64,000 bases of DNA from Frankiales bacterium (GCA_025966135.1 JAOPVP010000076.1:62001-126000); one strand, 5' to 3'; positions 1 through 8,631 are shown, numbered from the stretch's first letter. The notes: generated by a model from the letters alone, not told the origin. Program-made: numbers and translations.

Positions 1-1074
1 CGTTGCCTCCCGCTTGTGCTGGGGGGACTGTGGCTGGTTCCAGGACATGATCAGGCCCTCCGTGGAGCCGTAGAGACGCAGCACCGTGATACCGGCCTGG
101 GCTGCGGCCCGGACGAGCTCTGGCGGCACCGGGGCCCCACCACAGCCGAACGACCGGAGGGAGCTCACGTCGCGCTGCTGCTCACGAGCCACGCGCAGGA
201 GGTCGCTGAGGAACGTCGTCGCAGCCAGGGTGTAGGTCGGCCGGTGCGTCTCGATGAGCTGGGCCGCCACGGCAGGGTCCCAGCGGTCTTGGAGGACGAC
301 CGGGAGCCCGTGCAGCAGCGCCAGCCGCACCCCGAAGTTGAGGCCGGTGGAATGACCGACAGGCGAAGGCATCCAGACGACGTCGTCGTCTCCTAGTCCC
401 AGATGGCGGGCCGTCGCCATCACGGAGTTGTTGAGCGTCTCCTCGGAGTGCATCACCGCCTTGGCCTGCGACTCGGTCCCCGACGTGAAGATGAGCTCGG
501 ACAGGTCGGACGGGACCGGCTTCGGGAAATCGGTGACCGGTTCGTGCTGCAGCACCTGGGCGAGGCTGGTGCGCCCAGGGGTGGGTTCGGCGTCGACCAC
601 GACGTGCGTCGCGAGGTCTGGCAGCTCCGCGCGCAGTACGTCGGCGAGCGCCGCGTGGTCGAAGCCGCGGTGGGTCGTGGGGGTGAAGTAGGCCCGCGCC
701 TCGGAGACGCGCAGGATGTGCGCGAGCTCGTGCCTGCGGTAGTCCGGCAGCAGCGGGTTCAGGCGCGCCCCGAGCAGCAGGACGGCGACGTCGACAGCCA
801 CCGTCTCGTAGCGGTTCGGCAGCTGCACCGACACGCCGTCACCGGGTCCCACGCCTTGTGCGCGCAGGAAGCCGGCGATGCGCGAGGCGTCGTCGACGAG
901 CTGCTGGTAGCTCACCTGCCGCCCGTCGGTCCCGTCGATCACCGCGACGCGGTCCGGGGTGTCCCGTGCGATGGCCAGGACCCGCTCGGCGAGCGTGACC
1001 TGCGGCCACAGGCCGCGCCGCCGGTACTCCTGCTGGAGCTCCAGCGGCCGAGTCACATCGGTCGTCACGGTCAT
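1..1074 (-). CDS. AMP-dependent acyl-CoA synthetase (3' end outside window)
   Basis: The reverse frame is open from the ATG at 1074 to the window edge, giving 358 residues without the C-terminus. It reads as an ANL-superfamily ligase. It has an N-terminal domain with an AMP-binding loop of the TSGT type (TSGTESQAKAVMHS, near residue 180) and the later substrate/adenylate segment LYGSTEG near residue 345. Such enzymes activate a carboxylic acid with ATP and then transfer it to CoA. The start overlaps the stop of the DUF35 gene by ATGA, so it is the distal gene of the importer operon. The substrate cannot be read from the sequence; a fatty, aromatic or terpenoid acid is possible. Confidence 0.85.
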   Translation of the reverse strand, partial: MTVTTDVTRPLELQQEYRRRGLWPQVTLAERVLAIARDTPDRVAVIDGTDGRQVSYQQLVDDASRIAGFLRAQGVGPGDGVSVQLPNRYETVAVDVAVLLLGARLNPLLPDYRRHELAHILRVSEARAYFTPTTHRGFDHAALADVLRAELPDLATHVVVDAEPTPGRTSLAQVLQHEPVTDFPKPVPSDLSELIFTSGTESQAKAVMHSEETLNNSVMATARHLGLGDDDVVWMPSPVGHSTGLNFGVRLALLHGLPVVLQDRWDPAVAAQLIETHRPTYTLAATTFLSDLLRVAREQQRDVSSLRSFGCGGAPVPPELVRAAAQAGITVLRLYGSTEGLIMSWNQPQSPQHKREAT

Positions 1075-1481
1075 GCCGGTGTCCTCGCCAGCGGCCGGAA
1101 GACCAGCGGCGGGCGCCCGTCACCGGCAGGAGCGACGCGCTCGACCGTCAGGTCGGGCGCGATCGCATCGAAGGGGATCCCTTCCAGCCGACCGTAGACA
1201 CGTGCCCCTTCGTCGAGCTGGACGGCGGCGACGACGTAGGGGACATCACCGTCGAAGGCCGGGTCGAAGGCGTGGTGCACGACGACCCAGCTGTAGACCG
1301 AGCCGGTGCCCTTGGCCTGGATGACCTCGGGGTCCTCCGTGGCGCAGTAAGGGCACGACGGCAGCGGCAGGACGAAGGTGCGGGTGCAGTGGCGGCAGCG
1401 GCGCAGGGGCAGGCCTCCGGCCTCCACGTCGGCCCAGAAAGCCTCGCTGTCCGATCCGGTTCTGCCAACGGCCGTTGTCAT
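1071..1481 (-). CDS. DUF35 zinc-ribbon/OB-fold acyl-CoA-associated protein
   Basis: This 136-residue protein has two CxxC pairs near residues 29-47 (CRHC, CPYC), forming a rubredoxin-like zinc ribbon. An OB-fold follows, with the family segment GSVYSWVVVHHAF. DUF35 proteins act as partner subunits for lipid-transfer-type thiolases and aldolases or as acyl-CoA binding modules, for example ChsH2 with Ltp2 in steroid side-chain degradation. Here the gene directly follows such a thiolase with an ATGA overlap and overlaps the CoA ligase in the same way, so translational coupling and a physical complex are likely. Confidence 0.88.
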   Translation of the reverse strand: MTTAVGRTGSDSEAFWADVEAGGLPLRRCRHCTRTFVLPLPSCPYCATEDPEVIQAKGTGSVYSWVVVHHAFDPAFDGDVPYVVAAVQLDEGARVYGRLEGIPFDAIAPDLTVERVAPAGDGRPPLVFRPLARTPA

Positions 1482-2662
1482 GCTGCCTTCCCCTTCGCCA
1501 GCACCAGTGCGGAGCCGTCCGTGAGCGCACCGGAGGTGACCACGCAGGTCTCCGCAGACTCCACGGTCCGCTCGCCTGCCTGGCCCTGCAGCTGCAGCAC
1601 TGCCTCGACGACGGTGTTCATGCCGTGCAGGTAGCCCTCGTTCAGCAGACCGCCGCTGGTGTTCACCGGCAGTCTCGCTCCCGGCAGGGTGTTGCCCTCG
1701 CGAATGAAGGAACCCGCCTCACCGCGTCCGACAAGGCCCAGGCCCTCGAGGGCGAAGAGCACGCTGCTGGAGAAGCAGTCGTAGATCTGGGCCAGGTCGA
1801 TGTCGCCCGGGGCCATGCCGGCACCGCCCCACAAGCTGTTGGCGAGCAGGCTCGTGTAGTTGCGGGAGAGGTCGTCCCACAGCAGCGCGTCGCCGGCATC
1901 AAGCCCTGAGCCGCGCCCGGCGGCGTACGCCGCACCCTGGATGATGACCGGACGGCGGCGCAGGTCGGCAGCCCGCTCGGTCGATGTCACGAGCACGGCG
2001 CAGGCACCGTCGACCTCGGTTGTGCAATCGGGTGCCCGGAACGGGTCCGCCACCATCGGCGTCGCCAGGTACTCCTCGAACGTGAGGGGCGTGCGCCGGA
2101 TGGCGCGTTCGTTCATGGCCGCCCAGGCCCGCTGGGCGATGGGCACCGCGGCGAGGTCTTCGGCGCCACCCCCGGTCTCCACGAGAAAGCGTCGGGCCCA
2201 CATCGCGATGAACTGCGGGTAGGCGGTGAAACCAAGGGGGTAGCGGAAGTCGGCGGCCATCCCGGGGACCCGCGTGCTGCCGACCCTCTGACCGCTGCGC
2301 CCGTTCAGGGCGCGGAAGACGAGCACATTGTCGGCCAGGCCGGCGTTGACAGCCGCGGCGGCCTGCATGACCAGGTACGCCGGTGCCTGCCCGCCCATGC
2401 TGATGTCAAGGAGAAACCGGGGCTGCGGCAGTGCGAGCGAGGTGGCCACCGCCTGCGAGGGCACCGAGTCGTTGTTGAAGCTGAAGCTCAGGACGCCGTC
2501 GATGTCGGCGAGAGGCAGGCCGGCGTCCTCGGCAGCGAGGCGGCAGGCCTCGGTGGCGAGCGAGAGGACGGACCGGCCCGAGGCCTTGGTGAACTCGGTC
2601 GAGCCGGTGCCGACGAGGGCCGTCTTCCCGAGGAAGGCCGGTCGGACTGTGGAGCGCGCCAT
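1478..2662 (-). CDS. Lipid-transfer-type thiolase / retro-aldolase-like protein
   Basis: This 394-residue protein of the thiolase fold resembles the SCP-x/lipid-transfer branch. The usual nucleophilic cysteine region reads DISMGGQAP, with no cysteine. The YDCFS segment and the C-terminal GYLHGMN are the features shared with Ltp-type proteins. Loss of the cysteine is known in Ltp2-like aldolases that cleave beta-hydroxyacyl-CoA, so a retro-aldol reaction is more likely than thiolysis; this is inference. The start is ATG 2662 with AGGA about 7 bases upstream. It is coupled by ATGA to the DUF35 gene, its probable partner. Confidence 0.82.
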   Translation of the reverse strand: MARSTVRPAFLGKTALVGTGSTEFTKASGRSVLSLATEACRLAAEDAGLPLADIDGVLSFSFNNDSVPSQAVATSLALPQPRFLLDISMGGQAPAYLVMQAAAAVNAGLADNVLVFRALNGRSGQRVGSTRVPGMAADFRYPLGFTAYPQFIAMWARRFLVETGGGAEDLAAVPIAQRAWAAMNERAIRRTPLTFEEYLATPMVADPFRAPDCTTEVDGACAVLVTSTERAADLRRRPVIIQGAAYAAGRGSGLDAGDALLWDDLSRNYTSLLANSLWGGAGMAPGDIDLAQIYDCFSSSVLFALEGLGLVGRGEAGSFIREGNTLPGARLPVNTSGGLLNEGYLHGMNTVVEAVLQLQGQAGERTVESAETCVVTSGALTDGSALVLAKGKAA

Positions 2663-2703
2663 GACGTGTCCTGCCTGCAGAGCGGAGTGGTGGGAGATGT
2701 GGG

Positions 2704-2742
2704 CGGCTGGCGCGGGCGGCTGCTCGACGCCCGCGCCAGCCG
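2704..2742 (-). terminator. Strong GC hairpin between binding-protein and thiolase genes
   Basis: A perfect 14-bp stem (2704-2717 with 2729-2742) encloses an 11-base loop, just downstream of the binding-protein stop at 2748. There is no T-run. In this position it would act as a partial terminator or 3'-end stabiliser, keeping importer mRNA more abundant than the catabolic genes. Confidence 0.6.
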
Positions 2743-2747
2743 TCCGG

Positions 2748-3956
2748 CTAGAACTTCAGGTTGGACTGGACGGCCTTCGGGCCGTTCATCTTGTAGGCGA
2801 CCAGGTACTTGCCCTGGAAGCCGTTGTGCCGGGTGGGCGTGAACTCGATGGCGGTGCCGGCGCGTCCCGACACCCCCTGGTAGGCCGACGTGCCGTTGAG
2901 GGCGTCCTTGAGCGCGTCCCCGCCCTTGCCTGCGGTCTTCGCGAGAGCCTGCGCCAGAACCATGATCGAGTCCCACGTCTGGGCGGGCTGCTCGGTGAGG
3001 TCTGCCGCGCCGTACTTCGCGGTGTAGCGCGCCTGGAAGTCCTTGAACGACGGCTTCTGCTGGTCAAGGTTCTGCAGGCTGTACACCGCGGGCAGCTTCT
3101 TGTAGGCGTCGCCGCCGATCTTCACGGCGTCGCTGACCAGGATGGGGCTGAAGCCGATCAGGGGCACATTCAAGCCCTGCTCGACCATCGTCTTGGCCAC
3201 GAGGCCGTGGTCGCCACCGGCTGATCCGCCGATGAGCACGCCGTCCGGCTTGCTCTTGGCGGCCGCCGAGACCTGGGCGCTCATGTCCGTGCCGTTGAGC
3301 TCGTACTCGATGGGAGCCCCGGCAAGGGAGAGGGAGTCCGCCTTGGCCCGGGCAAGGAACAGGTCCTTGAGCAGGACGCCGGCACCGCCGGAGTCGTGAA
3401 CGACGGCCGGGTCCTTGAGCCCGATCGCCTTCGCGATGTCCACCACACCGTTGGCGTAGTCGGTGAGCACGGGCGCGATGCGGTAGGTGTACGTCGCGCC
3501 CTTGGTGATGGCCTCGACGGTTGCCGAGGAGGTGATGAACGGGGTCTTGGAGCGCTCGACGACCTCGCGGATGGCAAGCGCCTCACCGCTGGACTGCGCG
3601 CCGACGACGGCGATGGCCCGGTCCCGGGTGAGGGCCCGCTGCGCCTCCTGGGCGGCGTTCTCCGGCTTGAGCTGGTCGTCGTAGACCTTGATCTCAAGCG
3701 GACGGCCGCCGATCCCGCCATCGGCGTTCACCTTCTCGGCGGCGAGCTGCGCGGCGTTGGCCATCTGCTCGGCGGTCTTCGCCGAGGCACCCGTGAGCGG
3801 GAGGACGACGGCGACCAGCACGGGGGAGCCCTTCAGCCCCTGGGCAGACCCAGCGTTGGCACTGCCCTTGGTGCCACTGCACGCCGCCGCCGCAAGCAGC
3901 ACTCCGGCTGCCGTCAGCGTTACGGACATCCTCTTCAGCATTTTGTGACTTCTCAT
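2748..3956 (-). CDS. ABC transporter substrate-binding lipoprotein (Liv/peripla_BP_6 type)
   Basis: This 402-residue protein begins with a lipoprotein signal (basic start, hydrophobic core, lipobox LAAAAC near residue 26). The mature part matches type-I periplasmic binding proteins for branched-chain amino acids, amides or carboxylates, including the early VAVVLPLTGASAKTAEQM segment. It delivers ligand to the LivHMGF membrane complex encoded just upstream. The start at 3956 overlaps the livF stop by ATGA; a second ATG at 3941 (MLKRMS) is also possible. Because CoA ligase and thiolase genes follow in the operon, the ligand may be an organic acid rather than an amino acid. Confidence 0.88.
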   Translation of the reverse strand: MRSHKMLKRMSVTLTAAGVLLAAAACSGTKGSANAGSAQGLKGSPVLVAVVLPLTGASAKTAEQMANAAQLAAEKVNADGGIGGRPLEIKVYDDQLKPENAAQEAQRALTRDRAIAVVGAQSSGEALAIREVVERSKTPFITSSATVEAITKGATYTYRIAPVLTDYANGVVDIAKAIGLKDPAVVHDSGGAGVLLKDLFLARAKADSLSLAGAPIEYELNGTDMSAQVSAAAKSKPDGVLIGGSAGGDHGLVAKTMVEQGLNVPLIGFSPILVSDAVKIGGDAYKKLPAVYSLQNLDQQKPSFKDFQARYTAKYGAADLTEQPAQTWDSIMVLAQALAKTAGKGGDALKDALNGTSAYQGVSGRAGTAIEFTPTRHNGFQGKYLVAYKMNGPKAVQSNLKF

Positions 3957-4723
3957 TCCCTGTCGGACGCCGCGTCCCCGGCGGGGGCGGTCGATGGTTG
4001 GTCTCCGAAGTACGCGGCTCGCAGCGCCGCGTGGTCCATGTGTCCTCGCTCCATCGAGGCCACGATGCGCCCGAGCTGCAGCACGTGAACCCGGTCGCAG
4101 AAGTCCTCGAGCCGTCGGGCGTTCTGCTCGACGACGAGGATCGAGAGGTCGGTCTGACGCAGCCGCTCCATGGCCTCGTACACGCGGTCGATGACCACCG
4201 GGGCCAGGCCCAGCGAAGGCTCGTCCAGCAGCAGCAACCTCGGCTTGGCCACGAGGGCGCGTCCCAGGCTGACCATCTGCTGCTCACCCCCGGAGAGGAA
4301 GCCGGCCAGCTGTCGCCGCCGCTCGGCGAGCACGGGGAAGACCTCGTAGACCTCGGGCAGCACAGACTGCAGGTGGGCCCGCGTGCCGCGCGGCCACCTC
4401 GAGATGGCCGCGAGCCGCAGGTTCTCCTCGACCGTCAGGGTGCCGATGACGCGGTGCCCCTCGGGGAGCAGCACGACGCCGCGGCGCATTCGCGAGGACG
4501 GCCGCTCCTTCGGCAGCGCCTTGCCGTCGAGTCGCAGCTCGCCTGCGCGCGAGGGCAGGAGCCCGCCCAGCACCTTGAGCAGCGTGCTCTTGCCGGCGCC
4601 GTTGGCACCGAGTAGGCCGACCGCTTCGCCGCGGCCGATCTTCAGGTCGATCTGCACGACGGCGTCCGTTGCCGAGCCGTAGCCGGCGCACAACCCGGAG
4701 ATCTCCAACAGCGGGGCGCTCAC
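3953..4723 (-). CDS. livF: LivF-type ABC transporter ATPase
   Basis: This 256-residue nucleotide-binding subunit contains Walker A GANGAGKS (about residue 40), the ABC signature LSGGEQQ, Walker B LLLLDEPSLGL and the switch region VVEQNARR. This is the LivF pattern, with the EQNAR H-loop variant. It pairs with the LivG domain of the fused protein upstream to drive import. The GTG start overlaps the preceding stop by 4 bases (GTGA) and the stop overlaps the binding-protein start. Confidence 0.93.
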   Translation of the reverse strand: MSAPLLEISGLCAGYGSATDAVVQIDLKIGRGEAVGLLGANGAGKSTLLKVLGGLLPSRAGELRLDGKALPKERPSSRMRRGVVLLPEGHRVIGTLTVEENLRLAAISRWPRGTRAHLQSVLPEVYEVFPVLAERRRQLAGFLSGGEQQMVSLGRALVAKPRLLLLDEPSLGLAPVVIDRVYEAMERLRQTDLSILVVEQNARRLEDFCDRVHVLQLGRIVASMERGHMDHAALRAAYFGDQPSTAPAGDAASDRE

Positions 4724-6525
4724 GCGGCACCGCCCAGGTACGCCTCGACGACCTCGGCGCGCTTGAGCACCTCGTCCGGTGAGCCGCTCCCGATGACCTT
4801 GCCGCCGTCGAGCACCACGATCTCGTCGGAGACGGCGGCCACGAAGGAGACGTTGTGGTCGATGAGCAGGAAGCCGATTCCGGTCTCAGTCAGCTCGCGC
4901 ACGATCGAGGTCAGGACCTCACGCTCGCCGTCGGTGAGGCCCGCGCCGGGCTCGTCGAGCAGCAGGAAGCGCGGAGAGGTGGCGAGCGCTCGCGCAATCT
5001 CCGCCAGTCGTTGGACGCCGTACGGCTGCGAGCCGACCGCCTTGTCGGCGTACTGGGCGATCCCCAGCCGGTGCAGCAGCGCACGTGCCGCGCGGCGGTG
5101 CTCAGCGCAGTCACGCCGCGCGCGCGGGAGGTCCAAGACCTCCTCGACCACCGTGGCAGTCGCGTGCGCCGCGAAGCCGACGGCGACGTTTTCGACAAGC
5201 GAGAGGCTAGGCACCAGCCGGGGCGTCTGGAAGGTCCGAACGACACCGCGGCGGGCCGTCTCGTCGGGGCGCGAGCCGTCGAGGCGCCGGCCGTCGAACT
5301 CCACGCGGCCAGACGTCGGCGGCACGTGGCCGGTGACGACGTTCACGAGCGTCGTCTTGCCGGCGCCGTTAGGGCCGACCAGTCCCAGCACGTGACCGGG
5401 CCGCAGGACGAGGTCCACGTGCTGCAGTGCGGTGACGCCGCCGAAGGTCACGGAGACGTCCGCGACCGTGAGCAGGCTCGTGTCCGTGCCGTCCCGCGGG
5501 ACGAGCGGCGGCAGGGGGCCGGCGTCGACGGACGCACCGGCCGGTGCCACGGTCGCAGGTCGCCGTACGCGGGCAAGCGCCGAGGCAAACAGGCCACTGA
5601 CACCGTCACGGCCATAGCCCAGGAGCAGGATGATCGCGACGCCGAAGATCAGCTCGCGGTAGTTCTGGATGGCCGCGCCCGCCTCGTCGACGCCCACGAG
5701 GACGGCCACGCCCAGCAGTGGTCCCAGGCTCGTCCCGGCGCCACCGATGAGGGTGGCGAGGATGAGCAGGATCAGCCGGTCCAGCCCGAAGGACTCGTTC
5801 GAGATGAACAACGCCTGGTGGGCGAACAGCGAACCGGCCAGGCCGGCCAGCGCCCCGGAGACCGTGAAGGCCACAAGCCGCACCCGGCCAGGCGAGACGC
5901 CTGTTGCGGCGAGCGCCACGGGCGCGTCACGCAGCGCCAGGAACTTGCGGCCCATCCCGGACGCCGTCAGCCTGCGGCTGACCTCCCACGCGAGCAGTGC
6001 GCCGGCGCCGGCCAGCCAGTAGTAGGACATGTCGCCGCTGAGCACCTGGTGGCCGAACAGCTCGGCGGGCTGGATTCCGAGCAGCCCGGTGCCGCCCCCT
6101 GTGAGGGAGGTCCACTTGAGGAAGAGCTCGTCCGCCGTGACCGCGAAACCCAACGTCGCGATGGCCAGAAAGAGCTCCTTGAGGTGGCGCGTCGGCCACC
6201 ACAGCAGCACGCCGAACAACGCCGTCACGACCATGGCGATGGCGGTGGCGAGCAGGAAGGGCAGGCCGGCACGCATCTCGAGCAGAACCGCGACGTAGGC
6301 CCCGATGCCATAGAGGGCCACGTGCGCCAGGGAGAAGATCCCGGCGTAGCCGTAGATGAGGTTGAAGCTCGCCGTGAGGACGTAGGCCACGGCGGCGCTG
6401 GTGACCAGGTAGATCCAGAACGGGTCCGTCCTCGCCACCAGGCCGACGACGAGCAGCAACAGGGGGCCGGCCACGGGGGCCGCCCAGCGGCGCACCAGGG
6501 ATGCGTTTGTCACGGGAGTCCTCAC
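4720..6525 (-). CDS. Fused LivM permease - LivG ATPase
   Basis: This 601-residue protein joins two usually separate subunits. Residues 1-315 form a LivM-type permease with about 8-10 hydrophobic segments. A proline/alanine linker spans roughly 320-345, and residues 350-601 are a LivG-type ATPase with Walker A GPNGAGKT (384-391), Walker B FLLLDEPGAGL and H-loop LLIDHNVSFV. The signature loop reads QPYGVQR rather than the common LPYGQQR, so it is slightly divergent. LivM-LivG fusions are known in Actinobacteria. GTG start; both ends overlap neighbours by 4 bases. Confidence 0.92.
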   Translation of the reverse strand: MRTPVTNASLVRRWAAPVAGPLLLLVVGLVARTDPFWIYLVTSAAVAYVLTASFNLIYGYAGIFSLAHVALYGIGAYVAVLLEMRAGLPFLLATAIAMVVTALFGVLLWWPTRHLKELFLAIATLGFAVTADELFLKWTSLTGGGTGLLGIQPAELFGHQVLSGDMSYYWLAGAGALLAWEVSRRLTASGMGRKFLALRDAPVALAATGVSPGRVRLVAFTVSGALAGLAGSLFAHQALFISNESFGLDRLILLILATLIGGAGTSLGPLLGVAVLVGVDEAGAAIQNYRELIFGVAIILLLGYGRDGVSGLFASALARVRRPATVAPAGASVDAGPLPPLVPRDGTDTSLLTVADVSVTFGGVTALQHVDLVLRPGHVLGLVGPNGAGKTTLVNVVTGHVPPTSGRVEFDGRRLDGSRPDETARRGVVRTFQTPRLVPSLSLVENVAVGFAAHATATVVEEVLDLPRARRDCAEHRRAARALLHRLGIAQYADKAVGSQPYGVQRLAEIARALATSPRFLLLDEPGAGLTDGEREVLTSIVRELTETGIGFLLIDHNVSFVAAVSDEIVVLDGGKVIGSGSPDEVLKRAEVVEAYLGGAA

Positions 6526-7382
6526 ACGCGTTCGGCCTTCCGGGCATTTGCGAACAGGCCGGCCGGGCGCAGCACGAGGACGGCGAACAGCAGGACGAAG
6601 ACGAGACTGATCGAGTAGCGGGGGCTGACGTACTCCACGAACGCCGCCTGCAGCAGGGAGGCGAGGAGGGCGCCGGCAGCAGCCTTCGAGAAGCTGCCAA
6701 GACCGCCGACGACGGCGGCCACGATCCCCAGGATGACGAGCGGGATGGCCGACGACGTGCTCACCGCCGCGAGCGAGCTCTGCAGCACGCCCGCGAGCCC
6801 GAGCGCCGCCCCGGCGATGAGCCAGGTCGCGGCGGCCACACTGCCGGTACGGACGCCGTAGAGCCCGGCGAGCTCGACGTCGGCAGCGGTCGCCTCCATC
6901 GCATGTCCGACCATCGTGCGTTCCACGAACAGCACGACCGCCAGGATGAACACGGCGGCCACGCCGACGGCGACCAGGCGCTGCGTCGCGAACGTGGTGC
7001 CCGCGATGTCGAGCGTCCCGCCGACGAGAGGCTTCGCGGTGAACGCCTGCTTGGGCCAGAGCTCCCCGGCCACGAACTGCAGTACGAGGCCGACGCCGAG
7101 CAGGGACAGCGACAGCGGTACGGCACCCACCCCCAGTCGCTCACCGCCGCGCACGCTCACGACGTAGGCAACCAGCGAGACGACGGCCGCGAGCACCATC
7201 GTCACCACGACACCGAGAGCCGACCCGCTGATCTCGTTCGCGTAGAAGATGCCCGCCACCGCCGCCAGATGGCCGGCCCCGAAGTTCAGGACCCCGCTGG
7301 AGCGGTGGACGACGTTGAGCGAGACGGCGATCAGCGCGTAGACGGCAGCGTTGGACAGCGTCGTGACGAGGAGCTGGATCAC
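6522..7382 (-). CDS. livH: LivH-type ABC transporter permease
   Basis: This 286-residue integral membrane protein has about eight hydrophobic segments. It carries the LivH family segments VVHRSSGVLNFGAGH near the start and GLLGGLGSF-like FSKA/LASLLQAAFVEYVSP near the end. It forms the second half of the membrane channel with the LivM part of the fusion. It is the first gene of the importer operon, starting at GTG 7382 about 100 bases downstream of a predicted promoter, and it overlaps the next gene by GTGA. Confidence 0.9.
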   Translation of the reverse strand: MIQLLVTTLSNAAVYALIAVSLNVVHRSSGVLNFGAGHLAAVAGIFYANEISGSALGVVVTMVLAAVVSLVAYVVSVRGGERLGVGAVPLSLSLLGVGLVLQFVAGELWPKQAFTAKPLVGGTLDIAGTTFATQRLVAVGVAAVFILAVVLFVERTMVGHAMEATAADVELAGLYGVRTGSVAAATWLIAGAALGLAGVLQSSLAAVSTSSAIPLVILGIVAAVVGGLGSFSKAAAGALLASLLQAAFVEYVSPRYSISLVFVLLFAVLVLRPAGLFANARKAERV

Positions 7383-7485
7383 GCCTCAGACCCCTTCGGC
7401 CGAGGCCTCTCACAGGCCCCGGATGCGGTCTGGCGCATAGCTGTCTGCCTCTCGTGGTCCTTGCGGCTGCGTTGCAACGGGCAAG

Positions 7486-7514
7486 AACGTACGAGAAAAT
7501 GAAGATGAGGTCAA
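7486..7514 (-). promoter_or_regulatory. Predicted sigma-A promoter of the liv operon
   Basis: On the minus strand TTGACC (7514-7509) is followed after exactly 17 bases by TACGTT (7491-7486). This is a near-consensus housekeeping promoter, unusual in this GC-rich window. It predicts a start near 7479 and a leader of about 97 bases before livH. Confidence 0.65.
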
Positions 7515-7516
7515 GT

Positions 7517-7527
7517 TCACTTTGTGA
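7517..7527. promoter_or_regulatory. Small palindrome beside the liv -35 box
   Basis: TCAC-TTT-GTGA lies 2 bases upstream of the -35 box. Half-sites of TCAC/GTGA are common for GntR- and TetR-type regulators. Position suits an activator or partial repressor of the liv operon, but the arms are only 4 bp. Confidence 0.35.
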
Positions 7528-7790
7528 GGTGTGACATGGGTGCAGGTCACACGACAGCAGGCGCTCCGGGCGCCCCTTGAGACCCGACGGCTCGTCCACG
7601 AGCCGGCTCTGCCGGGTACGACGGGGCGCCGCGGACGCGCGGCTGAAGACACCCACGTGCCGTCCGTTCAGCTTGAGGTGGCTCACGGCCGGCATGCTGA
7701 AAGACGCGCGATGACGTGACGGGTGTGGCGTCGTCCTAGGTCAGGCGGCGTCGATCGTCACGGCTCGTAGCTTCGGTGAGCCCGAAAAGC

Positions 7791-8600
7791 TCATCGGACC
7801 ACGCGTTGTGCACCGCTGTAGACGTTCATCGAGGTCCCCCTCAGGAAGCCGATCAAGGTCATGCCGGCCTCGTTCGCAAGGTCGACGGCGAGAGAGGACG
7901 GGGCCGACACCGCCGCCAGACAGGGGATCCCGGCCATCCACGCCTTCTGCACGAGCTCGAACGAGGCCCGGCCGCTCACCATGAGCACCGAGCCGGACAG
8001 TGGGAGCCGGCCTTCGCGCAAGGCCCAGCCCACGACCTTGTCCACGGCGTTGTGACGGCCCACGTCTTCGCGTAGGCACAGCAGCTCCCCGGCGCCGGAG
8101 AACAGTCCGGCGGCATGCAGGCCACCGGTCTTGTCGAAGACCTGCTGCCCCTCACGCAGCCGGTCGGGCAGGGCCGAGAGCAGGGCCGGCGAGACGGTGA
8201 GAGCGTCATCGGCGACGCCGTACGAGGTGGTGGTGCGGACGGCCTCGAGGCTGGCGGTGCCGCAGATCCCGCAGGAGCTTGTGGTGTAGAACGCCCGGGT
8301 CTTGGGCGGAGCGACGGTCAGGTCGAGGTCCAGGACGTTGTAGGTGTTCTCGCCGTTGTCGAGGGCGCCGGCGCAGTAGCGCATGGACAGGAGCTGGTCG
8401 GTGCGGCTGACCACCCCCTCCGACACCAGGAAACCGGCGGCCAGGTCCATGTCGTCGCCGGGGGTCCGCATCGTGACGGTGATGGCCTCACCCCCGACGC
8501 GGATCTCCAGGGGTTCCTCGACCGCCAGGGTGTCGGGACGCGTGACCGTGTTGTCGCCGTCGATCCGCACCACTTTGCGGCGCACCGTGAGCCGTCCCAT
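7791..8600 (-). CDS. fdhD: Formate dehydrogenase accessory sulfurtransferase FdhD
   Basis: This 269-residue protein matches FdhD along its length. It has the sulfur-carrying CxxC in SSCGICG (near residue 115), the EEPLEIRV start region, LREDVGRHNAVDKVVGWA and the VSGRASFELVQKA segment. FdhD takes sulfur from a cysteine desulfurase to sulfurate the bis-MGD molybdenum cofactor of formate dehydrogenase. No formate dehydrogenase lies in the window, but mobA and moeA are 7 kb away. The ATG at 8600 is 6 bases after a TACGGT -10 element, so the mRNA is predicted to be leaderless. Confidence 0.95.
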   Translation of the reverse strand: MGRLTVRRKVVRIDGDNTVTRPDTLAVEEPLEIRVGGEAITVTMRTPGDDMDLAAGFLVSEGVVSRTDQLLSMRYCAGALDNGENTYNVLDLDLTVAPPKTRAFYTTSSCGICGTASLEAVRTTTSYGVADDALTVSPALLSALPDRLREGQQVFDKTGGLHAAGLFSGAGELLCLREDVGRHNAVDKVVGWALREGRLPLSGSVLMVSGRASFELVQKAWMAGIPCLAAVSAPSSLAVDLANEAGMTLIGFLRGTSMNVYSGAQRVVR

Positions 8601-8606
8601 GGCTCA

Positions 8607-8625
8607 ACCGTACGTCCCCTAGTTT
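8607..8625. promoter_or_regulatory. Overlapping divergent leaderless promoters (fdhD / Nudix)
   Basis: Within the 31 bases between two divergent starts lie TACGGT on the minus strand (8612-8607, 6 bases before ATG 8600) and TAGTTT on the plus strand (8620-8625, 6 bases before GTG 8632). Both fit TANNNT leaderless promoters. The -35 regions must lie inside the opposite coding sequences. Confidence 0.65.
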
Positions 8626-8631
8626 GGGGCC

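Larger units (their letters stand above)
7383..7790. other. 408-base intergenic region between liv operon and fdhD
   Basis: No convincing coding sequence is present; short open frames here lack start signals and have arginine-rich random composition. It holds the predicted liv promoter (7486-7514) and a small palindrome (7517-7527). The half next to fdhD, downstream of that gene, contains only a weak 5-bp hairpin over its stop. Confidence 0.7.

Noticed and set aside
4855..6618. A 587-codon plus-strand frame opposite the LivM-LivG fusion.
   Set aside because: High-GC antisense artefact; the minus strand has Walker motifs and membrane helices.
7777..7793. Terminator hairpin at the end of fdhD.
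   Set aside because: Only a 5-bp stem overlapping the stop codon.
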